DNA of 64,000 nt, taken from Theristus sp. LFF4_11 (Eukaryota; Nematoda; Chromadorea; Monhysterida; Xyalidae). Positions within the stretch are counted from its first letter, which is position 1; each line of letters starts with the position of its first letter. Positions 41,320 through 52,348 of the stretch are shown here, in pieces. The stretch lies in assembly GCA_030248135.1 (NCBI GenBank), contig JASANC010001822.1:1-64000 (forward strand). The letters run 5' to 3'. The translations under genes and the position numbers were made by a program. Below the pieces are notes generated by a model that saw only the letters and a program-made list of their open reading frames with translations, had not been told where the DNA came from and made no database searches.

Positions 41320-41793
41320 CATAGTTGTTCTAGGGGGGGGCCCGGGGGGGGGGGCCCCCCGCCCCCCCCAAAAAAATTTCGAATCTATCTCTATCAAACA
41401 GGTTTTTTCGGCTCAGCTATTATCTATCTGAAAAAATTTCTCAGCCAGCTATCTATCTGAAAATTTTTGTCTTCGAAGACATAAAATGAGTCAATTTTTG
41501 ACCAAAATTGACCATTTTTGCTCGTAATTCTTGAAAATTTCGCTAATTTTAGATAAAATACGCGTTTATACTTGATTTTTAGTGTATTTTTAGCATTATT
41601 TTGCTGTTTTTATAGCTTTTTAGCGTTTTAGCTATCTATCTATCAAATTTCAAAATTTTGACCGGCCCCCCCAAAGTCACATGCCCCCCCCCCCGCGGCC
41701 CCCCCCAAAATTTTCCAGCTATCTATCTATCTAGAAAATTTGCTCCAGCTATCTATATCGGCCCCCCAACCCCTCGGCTCTGGAACAACTATG
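41320..41793 (+). mobile_element. hAT-like MITE copy c
   Basis: 474 bp flanked by CTTTAGCA on both sides (41312-41319 and 41794-41801). Same insertion site as copy a, in the second segmental-duplication unit, without the LTR element. Confidence 0.85.
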
Positions 41794-41900
41794 CTTTAGC
41801 AGTCGATTTTGGGCCGTTTTACCGACTGATTTTAGGCTACGACAACGACAACATCTGCGATGAAGTTTTTGAGCGTCCCAAAGCTTGGCCTACCATTTCC

Positions 41901-42367
41901 CATAGTTGTTCTAGGGGGGGCCTGGGGGGGGGCCGGCCCCCCCGAAAATTTTCGAATCTATCTCTATCAGACAGGTTTTTTCGGCTCAGCTATTATCCAT
42001 CTTAAAAAAATTTCAGCCAGCTATCTATCTGAAATTTTTTGTCTTCTAAGACATAAAATGAGTCAATTTTTGACAAAAATTGACCATTTTTGCTCGTAAT
42101 TCTTGAAAATTTCGCTAATTTTAGGTAAAATACGCGTTTATACTTGATTTTTAGTGTATTTTTAGCATTATTTTGCTGTTTTTATAGCTTTTTAGCGTTT
42201 TAACTATCTATCTATCAAATTTCAAAATTTTGTCCGGCCCCCCCCCAAAGTCACATGGCCCCCCTTGCGGCCCCCCCCCAAAATTTTCCAGCTATCTATC
42301 TATCTAGAAAATTTGCTCCAGCTATCTATATCGCCCCCCCCAACCCCTCGGCTCTGGAACAATTATG
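41901..42367 (+). mobile_element. hAT-like MITE copy d
   Basis: 467 bp flanked by CCATTTCC (41893-41900 and 42368-42375). Same insertion site as copy b. Confidence 0.85.
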
Positions 42368-42813
42368 CCATTTCCGATGCAGATAAGGTGACGATTCGCC
42401 TCGCAGAGCGTCCGATTGTGCTCGCTGCTCCGTTTGCAAGCGCTACGTTGTCTGGTTGCTTGCTGCTTCGTGTCGTGTCGTCGCGACACCATCAGAAGAA
42501 TTGATCGAATTTCAAGGCGGTATGTTTGTCTTCACTTTAGTATTAGTTTAGCTGGGGACAATTAGTGACGTTTTGGAGGTCAAAACACAAGAAGAGGCAT
42601 GGTGACGGTTTGGAAAAGGGGTAATTGAGGTCACCAAAACAAAATCTGCAAAGTTCCGCCATACGGGAGTCATTCGGGAGGCGCTTGCATATCATATGTG
42701 GTTCTTCGGACTCCCTGATTGATTTAGCACAACTTTGATTTTTGAAATTTAAAAAAAAAATTTAAAAAAAAACAAAAATGACGATTTTTGTTTTTTTTAA
42801 CAACCCTAGGACT

Positions 42814-43276
42814 CATAGTTGTTCTAGGGGGGCCTGGGGGGGCCGCCCCCCCCCCCAAAAAAAATTTTCGAATCTATCTCTATCAGACAGGTTTTTTCGG
42901 CTCAGCTATTATCTGTCTAAAAAAAATTCTCAGCCAGCTATCTATCTGAAAATTTTTGTCTTCGAAGACATAAAATGAGTCAATTTTTGACCAAAATAGA
43001 CCATTTTTGCTCGTAATTCTTGAAACTTTCGCTAATTTTAGGTAAAATACGCGTTTGTACTTGATTTTTAGTGTATTAGCATTATTTTGCTGTTTTTATA
43101 GCTTTTTAGCGTTTTAGCTATCTATCTATCAAATTTCAAAATTTTGACCGGCCCCCCCCCAAAGTCACAAGCCCCCCCCCCGCGGCCCCCCCCCCAAAAT
43201 TTTCCAGCTATCTATCTGGAAAATTTGCTCCAGCTATCTATCCCCCCCCCCCCAACCCCTCGGCTCTGGAACAACA
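42814..43276 (+). mobile_element. hAT-like MITE copy e, right end damaged
   Basis: The left end CATAGTTGTTCTAGG is intact, but the right end reads GGAACAACATAG instead of GGAACAACTATG and no clear 8-bp duplication remains. The interior matches copies a-d. Confidence 0.7.
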
Positions 43277-43355
43277 TAGACTGACCCCCCCCCCCCCCAC
43301 GGCTTCGGTACTGAGACTGACATGCCCTATTCGCTATCTATATCGCCCCTCCCAA

Positions 43356-43824
43356 CATAGTTGTTCCAGAGCCGAGGGGTTGGGGGGGCCGATATAGATA
43401 GCTGGAGCAAATTTTCTGGATAGATAGATAGCTGGAAAATTTTGGGGGGGGCCGCGGGGGAGCCATGTGACTTTGGGGGGGGGGGCGGTCAAAATTTTGA
43501 AATTTGATAGATAGATAGCTAAAACGCTAAAAAACTATAAAAACAGCAAAATAATGCTAAAAATACACTAAAAACCAAGTATAAACGCGTATTTTACCTA
43601 AAATTAGCGAAATTTTTAAGAATTACGAGCAAAAATGGTCAATTTTGGTCAAAAATTGACTCATTTTATGTCTTCGAAGACAAAAATTTTCAGATAGATA
43701 GCTGACTGAAAATTTTTTTTGGATAGATAATAGCTGAGCCGGAAAAACCTGTCTGATAGAGATAGATTCGAAAATTTTTTGGGGGGGGCCGGCCCCCCCC
43801 CCAGGCCCCCCTCGAACAACTATG
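43356..43824 (-). mobile_element. hAT-like MITE copy f, nested in another copy
   Basis: 469 bp in reverse orientation, flanked by CCTCCCAA at 43348-43355 and 43825-43832. The flank continues into ACCCCTCGGAACAACTATG ending at 43850, which is the right end of an older member of the same family, so this copy inserted into a relative. Confidence 0.85.
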
Positions 43825-43967
43825 CCTCCCAACCCCTCGGAACAACTATGCACACCCCCAAGCGAAATCGCCAAAAATCGGGCTCGACCGCTGTTTTCGA
43901 TCCCTAGTTCGCAGTGAGTGAGTCGTTCGCTCGTGTACCTACCTGTTGTCGGTGGCGGCAATGTGCG

Positions 43968-46900
43968 ATGTCGAGTAACATTGGCCTGTTCTCGCGGCAC
44001 GATCGTCACGCTCGTGACGCTGCATCGTCAACAACAATGAGCTATGTCTCGCCGCAGCACATACCGCCGCCAATATATTCGTCCAGTGGTGGCTCGCATG
44101 TTTATGGTGAGCTTGAGCGCGAACTGAACAAATGCAGCTACGTTCAAAAAAAAAACTTTGAACTTTGAACTTTTATTCAACGTGCAGTGCCACCCGCAAA
44201 AACACATGGTGAGTCACATAATGACAAAAATTATTCAAAAATAAGTGAAACAAACAATTACTATATCACTATGCAGTAGGCACTGGAAAAGGGCAAGGTT
44301 TGCCCGTGAATTTACCCAACAAAGACACAAGTTAAAGTTGTAAAACATTTGAAGGCCACATACTTTATCCAAAAACTCAATTCACACACAAAACGAGAAC
44401 CGAAAACTGAAGAACCCAAAGCAATCAATAAACAACAAAAAAAACTTCAATGAATGGCTTTCCTAAACACAAGATTAAGAACAGCAACAACACTTGTGAC
44501 GGCTCAACTTTATAATGAAAAAAACAAAAAAAACAGAAGATCTGATTCCCAGTCCTTTTTTGCAGGAATGTATTCGCCACCAGTGATGTCAATGGGTGAT
44601 CACGGCTACAACTACGACGCTCGAATTCCGATTACAAGCAGCGCTGCCGGTTATTATATGGGGCCGTCGTCGCCTCCCGTCGTTGGATCGATGCCGTCTG
44701 CAGCGGGTCACGGCCATTTTGAGCACCCACGCATGCCAGCCAGCGTGGCACCGATGCACGCAGCAGCGGCATATTCGCCACCGCAAACATCCAAGATTGG
44801 CCACGGCAACGGACAAAGAGGGGCGACTGGTGTTGGCTGGTCTGGTCGGTGGCATTTACATTGTTTGATATTGTGATGTTTGGTTGTTCACAAGTCACAA
44901 ACATTTTTGCTCAAATCACAATCGTTTTCCCAGGTTATTTCGAGCAGCTTACGGGCATGGGACTCGGTATTGGAAAGTGAGTGCATTGCCGTTGTTTATG
45001 TAACGTCATCTTTGATGTTGAACAATGGTGTTCATTCATTATCAATCGTTTCAGTTTGTTAGCTGAAAAGCTGCTTTCATATCCATGTGTGGTGCTGCGA
45101 CGACAATGTCAGGTGAAATAATTCAACGAAATTATGAGTGAGCTAGCGACCAGCACATTTGATTTGCATGATCAGTTTTGTGCAGGTGAATGCGACAAGC
45201 AGCTACTTTTACCGTGCACCGTTGACGTGGCTGCCCGTTGGGAGGATGGTACAAAATCAAGTGAGAAAACTTAAAATTTTCTTAGAAAAGACAATAAAAT
45301 GTTTTATATACTTGTTTTTAAGGGACTTGGCTGTTTGTGGAAAGGCGTCACGAGCTCAATATTGACACAAGGTCTTGTCTATGGCATTGAGACGGCTGGC
45401 TCTGACTTGTTTCTGTTTCCAAGGTAAATCGAGCAAACTGGAAACGTAATTTTCAAACGGAACCTGACAGTTTTTTTTTCAGAGAAATCACCACCGACTC
45501 TTCGCTCAATTCAGTGGCGCGACATTTCGCGTTGAAATCGTACGTTTTCTTCTGGGGTTTTCGGCGTTAAAATGAAGAAATTAAATAAAATTGCAAAACT
45601 GCAGTTTTTCGTGCGTCGCGACGACACCGTTCGCCGTGGCCGCGTTTGTCGAAAGCGTTCAGGTGCGATTTTGAAACCCTCTGAAGTTCTGTTTTCATTA
45701 TGCTGTATCGAATGCCAGGAAAACCGAAATGCAGACAGCTCCCACCATTCAACCGTTTGTCTTGCTTCGGTTGCTTTCAAGATATCTGAGATGGTGAAGT
45801 ATTCGTTATGGAGAAATCCGATGTCGTCACAGCCGGTAGTAATTGCAGAGTTGTTTGGCGAGCGAGCCGCCAGGTCTGTTTGATTTCATGCGCCACGGGT
45901 GGTCTCGTTGTGTAAACGACGTGATCGGCATCGGCTACGGTGACGCGTCACGGCGTATGCCCATGTGGACGCTGCTGCCACCGACACTAGCGCACAGTCT
46001 CGCACACTACCTGCTGGCGAGCATGGCACGTCATTGGCTGCATAAAAGCGTCACGCTGCACATTGTCAGTTGACACGTGCTTTCGTTTGGTCTGTGTGTA
46101 ATTCTGGGAAATTTGGTGGAAAGCAATCGAATCTATGCAACGAAGCATCTGTATTCAACAATTTGCGATCCAAGTATCTTCTGTCTGATTAATGATGATC
46201 AAAAGTTATCAATGATTTAACCGCCTTTAAGTGCAATCATCAAGGTAATATTAAACCGGTAAATTGATTTTTTTGAAGTTCGTGAAAGGATTCTTTCAGA
46301 TGCAAAAGCATCCTCGCACGCGGACACTCTTTGACAATTACTATCCAGAATTGTTTTCGTCATTTGCGTCACATTTGCTTGCTGATGCAATTCTGTACCC
46401 GTTGGAAACAGTGCTGTTTCGGCTGTATTTACAAGGTTGGCCTTTTAGATGGTTTAAAATGAGTTTGTGAATAAATTTTACGAGTAGAGATTATGTTAGA
46501 ATATTAGAATGTTTGAATTTAGCGAGTGTGTTAAATTTGGAATTGCGACTGATCACATGTTGCTGTGCAGGCACACGGGCGATCATCGACAATCTGGACA
46601 CGGGTAGCGAAGTGATGTCTGTCAGTTTTCGGTACACGGGCTTCGTGAATTGCTTCAAGAGCATCGTTGGCGACGAGGGATGGTCGGCGTTGTACAAAGT
46701 TCGTTTGAATTTCATTGGTCGAAATTTTACAGCAATCTTATGTTTTGAATTGCGGCTTTTGAATTTTCAATTGGAGAAAAGGTTGTTCCGTCACAAACAA
46801 GCACCGGTGCACACATGCGATATTACAGAAGACGCATGAACACCTTGTGCACAACAATAAGCAGATTACTGCAGTTGTGCAGTGCCTGCAATCAGGAACA

Positions 46901-47230
46901 AGACATACCATATCTCGCCGAGTAGCACTTCCAGATATTTTCGGTTGCACCAATACACCACTGTTTTTCCACTGTGCTGTGAGCATGCTGCGTTGTGCAT
47001 TCCGATCGCAGGGTTTCGGTTTCGTGATCGCACAAGCGCTGCTGCACTGGTCCGTGCTGTACCTGACGCGGGCGGCGGTGGAGGCGCTCGACAACAGCGC
47101 CCGCAGCGGGTACCCGCAGTTGCCGCCGCCCACCGCGTCCCCGCCGACGCACGCCATCGTTGCCGAGCCACCCGCCCGTCCCGCCGCATACCAACGCGCC
47201 AGCCGGCCCCTCGATGAGCACCGCTTCTAG
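43968..47230 (+). CDS. SLC25A46: Mitochondrial outer-membrane solute carrier family 25 member 46
   Basis: Twelve exons join in phase: 43968-44106, 44566-44829, 44934-44976, 45055-45112, 45186-45260, 45323-45422, 45485-45539, 45605-45662, 45849-46064, 46300-46435, 46571-46698 and 47012-47230, giving 496 residues (human 418). SLC25A46-specific blocks are GYFEQLTGMGLGIGNLLAEK, YPCVVLRRQCQVN, LWKGVTSSILTQGLVYGIE, ATTPFAVAAFVESVQ, YYPELFSSFASHLLADAILY, PLETVLFRLYLQG and TRAIIDNLDTG. The protein is a degenerate mitochondrial carrier on the outer membrane that works in mitochondrial fission/fusion balance and lipid transfer. The N-terminal 130 residues are low-complexity (His, Pro, Ser) and the C-terminus carries a Pro-rich extension. 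Exon 7 must use the second AG of TTTCAGAG to stay in frame. The ATG lies only about 118 bp after a MITE end. Confidence 0.93.
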
Positions 47231-47931
47231 TGGCGATTTCATTCTTGTGTCCGTGAACTGCGTTCGTGAAGTTTCCTCTTCACAGCAAATCAATCCTATC
47301 GTTTCATGTCGAAACTGTTCTCTTGTGTCGGAATTTGAATTGTATGCAAACTGGTGTACAGTATTCTAGAGTAGGTTTTTGAATTGTTTTTTGGTGGTCC
47401 GTTGATGTGGGAGTTGCAGGTTTTTCTGAGAATAATTTTGGGAATTATTTTTTCGGTCAAAATTTTTTTTCAAAAACGTTTTTCAAAGTTTGTTCCGCTA
47501 GTCGCTTCTGAATTGACTTTTCTTACAGACTTAGTGTTGTGTAGATAAGTTCATAAGTTTATCTTTCTGTAGTTTCTTGCCGTTTTGTGTAGGTTTCGTT
47601 TTAATTCTCTTGATCTTGTGCCGTGAAAAATTCGGTCGATGAACGCGGTGTTCTGTTCCGCTATTTGAACAACGAAATTTTGATAAAATTTGCACTAAAC
47701 TGATGGCATGTTGCTTTGGACGATTACAGTCACTGTACCAGTAACCAGTGAGTGATGCACCGTGCGGTGGCACACTGTATTTTGTGTTGTTTCACCGTAG
47801 TGAGTTTTTCTTTTGTTTCAAAATAACGGCTCTGACACCGACGAATGTCGGACATTGTTTCTGAATGTTGAAATCCGTTCACGTGTTCAGCCAGGTGTGT
47901 GCAACTGCTACTGAATGTGAGCCTCATCTTC
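47231..47931. other. Spacer between SLC25A46 and IER3IP1
   Basis: AT-rich 701-bp spacer with no coding signal. It must hold the SLC25A46 3' untranslated region and the IER3IP1 promoter or trans-splice site. Confidence 0.5.
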
Positions 47932-48370
47932 ATGGCACTCACGTTGTACTCCCTGTTGGAAGCCGCACTTCTCTTTGTCAACGCAATTGCCATTCTCAAT
48001 CGCGAGCGATTTCTGTCGAAAAGTTGGTTTTAATTTGGAGGAATTTTTGAGCTTGAAAAGATTGCGCGACATGATTCCACCGTTCGTGTTGTTTCAGTTG
48101 GCTTTTCACCGTCACCCGTTGGCTACGACCCGTATGAGCAGCCCGGTGTCAAGGCACAAATCATCAATTTGATATCGGCCGTTCAGACGGTCATGCGCAG
48201 TGAGTGAGCACAACAAAGCGAATGAAAACTGTCATTGCTCAGAACAAAAGGACACTGCTCTTGTCCGTTTTTTTGACTGTTTTGTTCCAAATTCTTGTAA
48301 TAATTTTTTTTCAGTGCCGCTGATTTTCATCAACGCCGTCGTCATTGTCTTCAAATTAGTGCTGGGATGA
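47932..48370 (+). CDS. IER3IP1: Immediate early response 3-interacting protein 1 (Yos1 family)
   Basis: Three exons, 47932-48022, 48098-48199 and 48315-48370, give 82 residues, the same length as human. The N-terminus reads MALTLYSLLEAALLFVNAIA, a membrane segment, followed by LNRERFLSK, then IGF..., QPGVKAQIINLISAVQTVMR, and a C-terminal membrane segment MPLIFINAVVIVFKLVLG. Yos1-family proteins are small two-span proteins of the ER and early Golgi needed for ER-to-Golgi transport. Both introns are phase 1. Length, topology and motif order leave little doubt. The next gene on the same strand starts only 188 bp after the stop codon. Confidence 0.96.
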
Positions 48371-48558
48371 CTTGCTAAACTTTGACAGTAAATTCGCAGC
48401 ACCGAACGATTCAAAAGTGAACAGAAACTGAATAATTTTGTGTGTACAATCAAATGTGAATTGGCAGAAGCGTTTTCGCGTTCAGGATTATTATCACAAC
48501 GAAAATCGATAATTTGAGCATATACGCAAAAGAAACAAAACAAAAATACAAATTGGCC

Positions 48559-51290
48559 ATGGCTTCGCAACAAAAGCAACAAGAAAAATACCCAAATTTG
48601 TTTGAGCGACCGGCGGCCGAACAAAAAGGTGCATTTTATTGATTGAACAGTGCTTATCTAATTTTGTCTGACGCTTTATTGTGAGCCAGCTATCATCCTG
48701 TTTCAGTTGCGACTCAATGCGTTTTCACGCAAGGGCTATTTTTGCGAATTTTAGAATTGACGCGTCAAGCATGAAACTGATTTTCTATTTACGCACACAC
48801 GCGCAAACGAGAACTCTATATAAAAATGTGATATGCAAGTTTCGATGTGCTTCGTGTGCGCGTGCAGTGTCGCGTGGCCACAGCGCCATGGCCGACGTGC
48901 GTGCCCTCGAGTACCCAACGTTCCGTGTGCCGTACGAACTGATGAACAGACGTTTCCGTGTGGCGCAGAAGACGGTCGACCGCGAGGTGTCGCACGTGCA
49001 GCAGGCATGCGATGCGCTCGAGAACGTGCTCAAACGTGAACAGGTGCGTCTCGTCATCAATCGTTGCCTCTTTATTGTTTGCAATTGAGGCTGGTTGAGT
49101 TTGAGAATGTACCAGAATTTTTTTGTTACTCGATTTTTCACGACCGTGCAGGTTGAAATGTGCGACGTTCGCCCGGTGGTGCAGAGTCTGCAGCAGCGAC
49201 TGAGTGTGCTGCGTGACAAGTGCAGCGTGGTCGTCAACGATGAGGCGCACGCCGCTAATCTCGTCAAGCAACGCGTCGCGCACATGCACGTGCGTCCGGC
49301 GGTGCTCCACTTAGCTGAGCATCAGCTGCTCACTTTTATTGTGATCATGTGCGACAACTAATGTCTAGCATTCGAATCAAGCATGCTGCTTGGCTGAATC
49401 GAGCTGGTTGGACCCATTTTAATTCAAGAGCAGCTATTCAGAGCTGATTGCCGGTGGTTCACAGTTTTGCATTGTATATGCGCAACATTCGGTTCAGCTG
49501 TACACTGCTGAGAAAGCGTCGCAGTCGTCCATTGAGCAGTGGAAGCGTGCCCGTGTGGACCGTCTGCTGATGGACTATCTGCTGCGTGCCGGTTTCTATC
49601 GTACGGCTGAGCAGCTGGCGCAGCGGCACGGCCTCGAGCATCTCAGCAACGCAGACATCTTTGTGCATGCGAATCGCGTCGCTGACGCACTCGCACGCCA
49701 CGAGACTGCACCGTGCATTGAATGGTCGGTTGGTGTGGGCGGCACTGTGCAGTGGCACTCAAAAGTTGAAACGTGTGAACGACCTGGTCTGTCACGACAG
49801 TGGTTGATTTGACGGTCTTGATTTTATTGCTTTTTAGGTTATGCAGTCCTCCTTGCCAACAACACTTGCATTTTTTGAATGGTTTTTTGGCTACGCGTTT
49901 CACACCAGTTAGCCTGAGTTATACGTCAGTTAGCGCAAGCATACAGTATTTGTTTAAAAAGGAGTGCTTGCTGACGTTTCGTGGTTGCTGCGGACGCATC
50001 AGTGTTGAGCCTGGGTGGTCTGGCGATTGTGCAGCCAACAAGCGGTCGCTCGCGATCGCGGGTAGCGGCAGTCACCGAGCAAAGCAACAGCTTTCACTCG
50101 TGTTTTGTTTCGCTCAGGTGCCACGAGAACAAATCGAAGCTGCGTCGTCTGCAGAGTCGTCTGGAGCTGCTCGTGCGCCAGCAGGAGTTCATTGAGCTCA
50201 TTCGTGCTCGTCAGCGTGCGGCTGCGTTGGCGTACGCGAAGAAATGGTTTGCAAACGTCGAGCCGGCGCTCTGGTGTACGTGCGCTGTGACGTTTGTTTC
50301 GATGTTTGGATCTCAGAGTTTGACAAGTCTCCTCGTCACTTGATTCAGTGTGATTTGCGATTTGGCAAGTTGGCGACTGGTTGGACCAGTAAACAGACTC
50401 TTGGACCACCAGCAACTCTTGTGTGTCAATTGCCAATGTAACTTGTGCGGAAACGTGCGCTCAATTGTTCCACTGACGTTGCAGACGACCTACAACGTAT
50501 CATGGGTTTGTTGGCCTACGACGGCGGCAACACGGAAGTGTACGGCAGTTTGATGGACGAGAAACGCTGGCAGATGCTGGCGACCGAGTTCTGGAACGAG
50601 TTCTACCGCGTCTACCAGCTGCCGCGGTGGTCGATATTCTCGGCGTGCTTGCAGTCGGGCTTGAGCGCCTTGAAGACTCCGCAATGCAGTGCAACGAACA
50701 CGGTGAGTCCACGGGCATGTGCTGCTAGTCGATTGATGCCATGATTTTGCACTTTGCTCGGAACGTGTCCGCTCAGATTGAATTAGTTCAATGAAAACTC
50801 CGGTCATAAATATTGACTGTTATCCCCTATTTGGGTCGTCGCTGATCTTTTACCGATAATTATTCGAAAAACATTGTTGCCTTTTTTTAATTTTTCTTCT
50901 GTTCCAAAACGTGTTGTTTCGCCAAAGACCGTGCTGAGTGTGTGCGGCTGCTGTGTGACCGGCAAAGGCACTATATCATGTGCACAGTGTTGCGCAACAA
51001 CGTACGCGTTGTCCATTCAGTCGTGCACCGCGTGTCCGGTGTGCCGCTCGGACGTGCACGTGCTGGCCGCCAGTCTGCCGTACGCGCACGCGGCTCACTC
51101 GCGTCTCGTGTGCAGCGTCACACAGCAGCCGTTGAACGAGCACAACCCGCCGATGATGCTGCCGAATGGACGCGTCTACGGCTCGCAGACGCTCGAGACG
51201 ATGGCGTGGCAGAACGACGGCGTCGTGCTGTGTCCGCACACGGGCGACGCGTACGCCATCGAGCACGCGCTCAGGGTCTATGTCATGTAG
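48559..51290 (+). CDS. MAEA: E3 ubiquitin-protein ligase MAEA (CTLH/GID complex, Gid9 homologue)
   Basis: Seven exons join in phase: 48559-48628, 48868-49043, 49152-49289, 49498-49724, 50118-50275, 50485-50702 and 51021-51290, giving 418 residues (human 396). Matches include LEYPTFRVPYELMNRRFR, QWKRARVDRLLMDYLLRAGF (LisH), the CTLH region CHENKSKLRRLQSRLELLVR and QQEFIELIRARQ, GLSALKTPQC, CPVC at the start of the RING-like domain, and NPPMMLPNGRVYGSQTLE with the C-terminus ending YVM. MAEA pairs with RMND5 in the CTLH/GID ligase, which degrades metabolic enzymes and other targets. Exon 1 coding for MASQQKQQEKYPNLF is inferred from phase and a good ATG context; the alternative start is 48888. 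Relative to human, the Cys after the conserved His in the RING-like domain is Ala (YAHAAHSRLVC). The last acceptor was chosen because it joins the TPQC block directly to CPVC. Confidence 0.94.
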
Positions 51291-51989
51291 ACGTTGCTGC
51301 TCATGCACATAACGTCATGCAGATGATGGCTGTGCCTCACTCGCATTGAGAAATCGTTGCTGCGCATCGCTACTAATGTTGAGCGTCTGCACCAACGTAC
51401 GATCTTGCAATACGTGAAGTCTTATCTGGTAGCAAACGCGTGTATCTTGAAACACGTGGGATAAAATTAGTAGCAATTTTAGTTGCAACATTTTCTCAGC
51501 GATGTTGAACACACCGTTTGCCAGCTGATTGGCTGCGTTTTGTATTTTGGATGCGCTGATTGGTTGACAAACATGATTCGGCTGTTTCATGCTGTGTGTC
51601 GCTGCTGATTTGATGGAACATCATTAGTTTGGTATTGCAATGGTCAAGTGTGATTGCCCGTTTGATGGTGGTATTTTTTCATTGCTTTATTGGTTTTTTA
51701 ATCGTTTTTGGTGAACAGTGTTTGCAACATGACGCGAGTATTTAGTTCCCAAAGAGTGATATGTTTCTATTTATCACACACAGTGGCAGCACACTCAAAT
51801 GTCCAACATCAATCAGTCAATCGTGCGCGGTTAAGTAACAATGATAATGGAAATGAGATCGTAAACAACGGAAATGGTTCTCAATTGAAACAAGCGCAAT
51901 CATTTTGCGGACATACTGACGCGAAAAAGCTCGATAATCTTAGCTTGAAATCGGTGTAGGCTTGTGCAGCTCGATACACGCCAACCGCG
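51291..51989. other. Spacer after MAEA, no supported gene
   Basis: A plus-strand frame at 51708-51959 ends with an Asn-rich tail, but it has no recognised domain and no partner exons. The rest is non-coding by eye. Confidence 0.4.
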
Positions 51990-52348
51990 TCACCCTAGAC
52001 GTATCCAATTGTGCTGTTTCGCCGCACGCAGCGCACGATAGTAACGACCGCCCAACTGAGCGCTGTCCATACCATCCGCGTAGCCGTCGTAGTCGGACTG
52101 CCTGAAACTGTGTAACCCAGTGTTTTCAAGAACGTCCGATTTTTTCGATGCTGGTAGATCTGGGCGCTTAGCGTTTACGGACGTGTGTGCAACTAACAAT
52201 CATTTGTATACAGTGTACATTAGCCAGATGGACTGATGAGCAGACCATGTGAAAATGATGACTGCGCTTACATTTCAGCAGTTGCGGTGTGCCACATGAG
52301 CACTGCAATCAGCAGTAGCGCCACCAGCATACACAGACTTCGGGGCAT
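51990..52348 (-). CDS. Predicted secreted amidated neuropeptide precursor, NPY/NPF-like spacing
   Basis: Two minus-strand exons, 52348-52272 and 52101-51990, join in phase (donor GT at 52271, acceptor TTTCAG) to give 62 residues. Residues 1-24 are a classic signal peptide, MPRSLCMLVALLLIAVLMWH then TATA. The rest, starting EMQSDYDGYADG, has no internal dibasic site and ends NWIRLG before the stop, so the Gly could be converted to a C-terminal amide. Counting from the Gln, RYYRALR occupies positions 19-25; vertebrate NPY has RYYSALR at 19-25 of a 36-residue amidated peptide. Here the predicted peptide is 35 residues and ends in Leu-amide rather than Tyr- or Phe-amide. Secretion and amidation are well supported by sequence; membership of the NPY/NPF family is a hypothesis. 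A single small exon pair between MAEA and a gene-poor stretch, transcribed opposite to MAEA. Confidence 0.6.

Larger units (their letters stand above)
35460..42805. repeat. Tandem segmental duplication, ~3.0-kb unit, about 2.3 copies
   Basis: The order [end of family B - family D - C/G spacer repeat - start of family B - hAT-like MITE - hAT-like MITE] occurs from 35460 to about 39378, again from 39379 to 42367, and a third partial copy starts at 42368. Both copies carry hAT-like elements at the same two sites. Copy 1 is longer by about 940 bp because of an LTR element at 37668-38604. Differences between copies are otherwise few and mostly in homopolymers. Confidence 0.85.
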
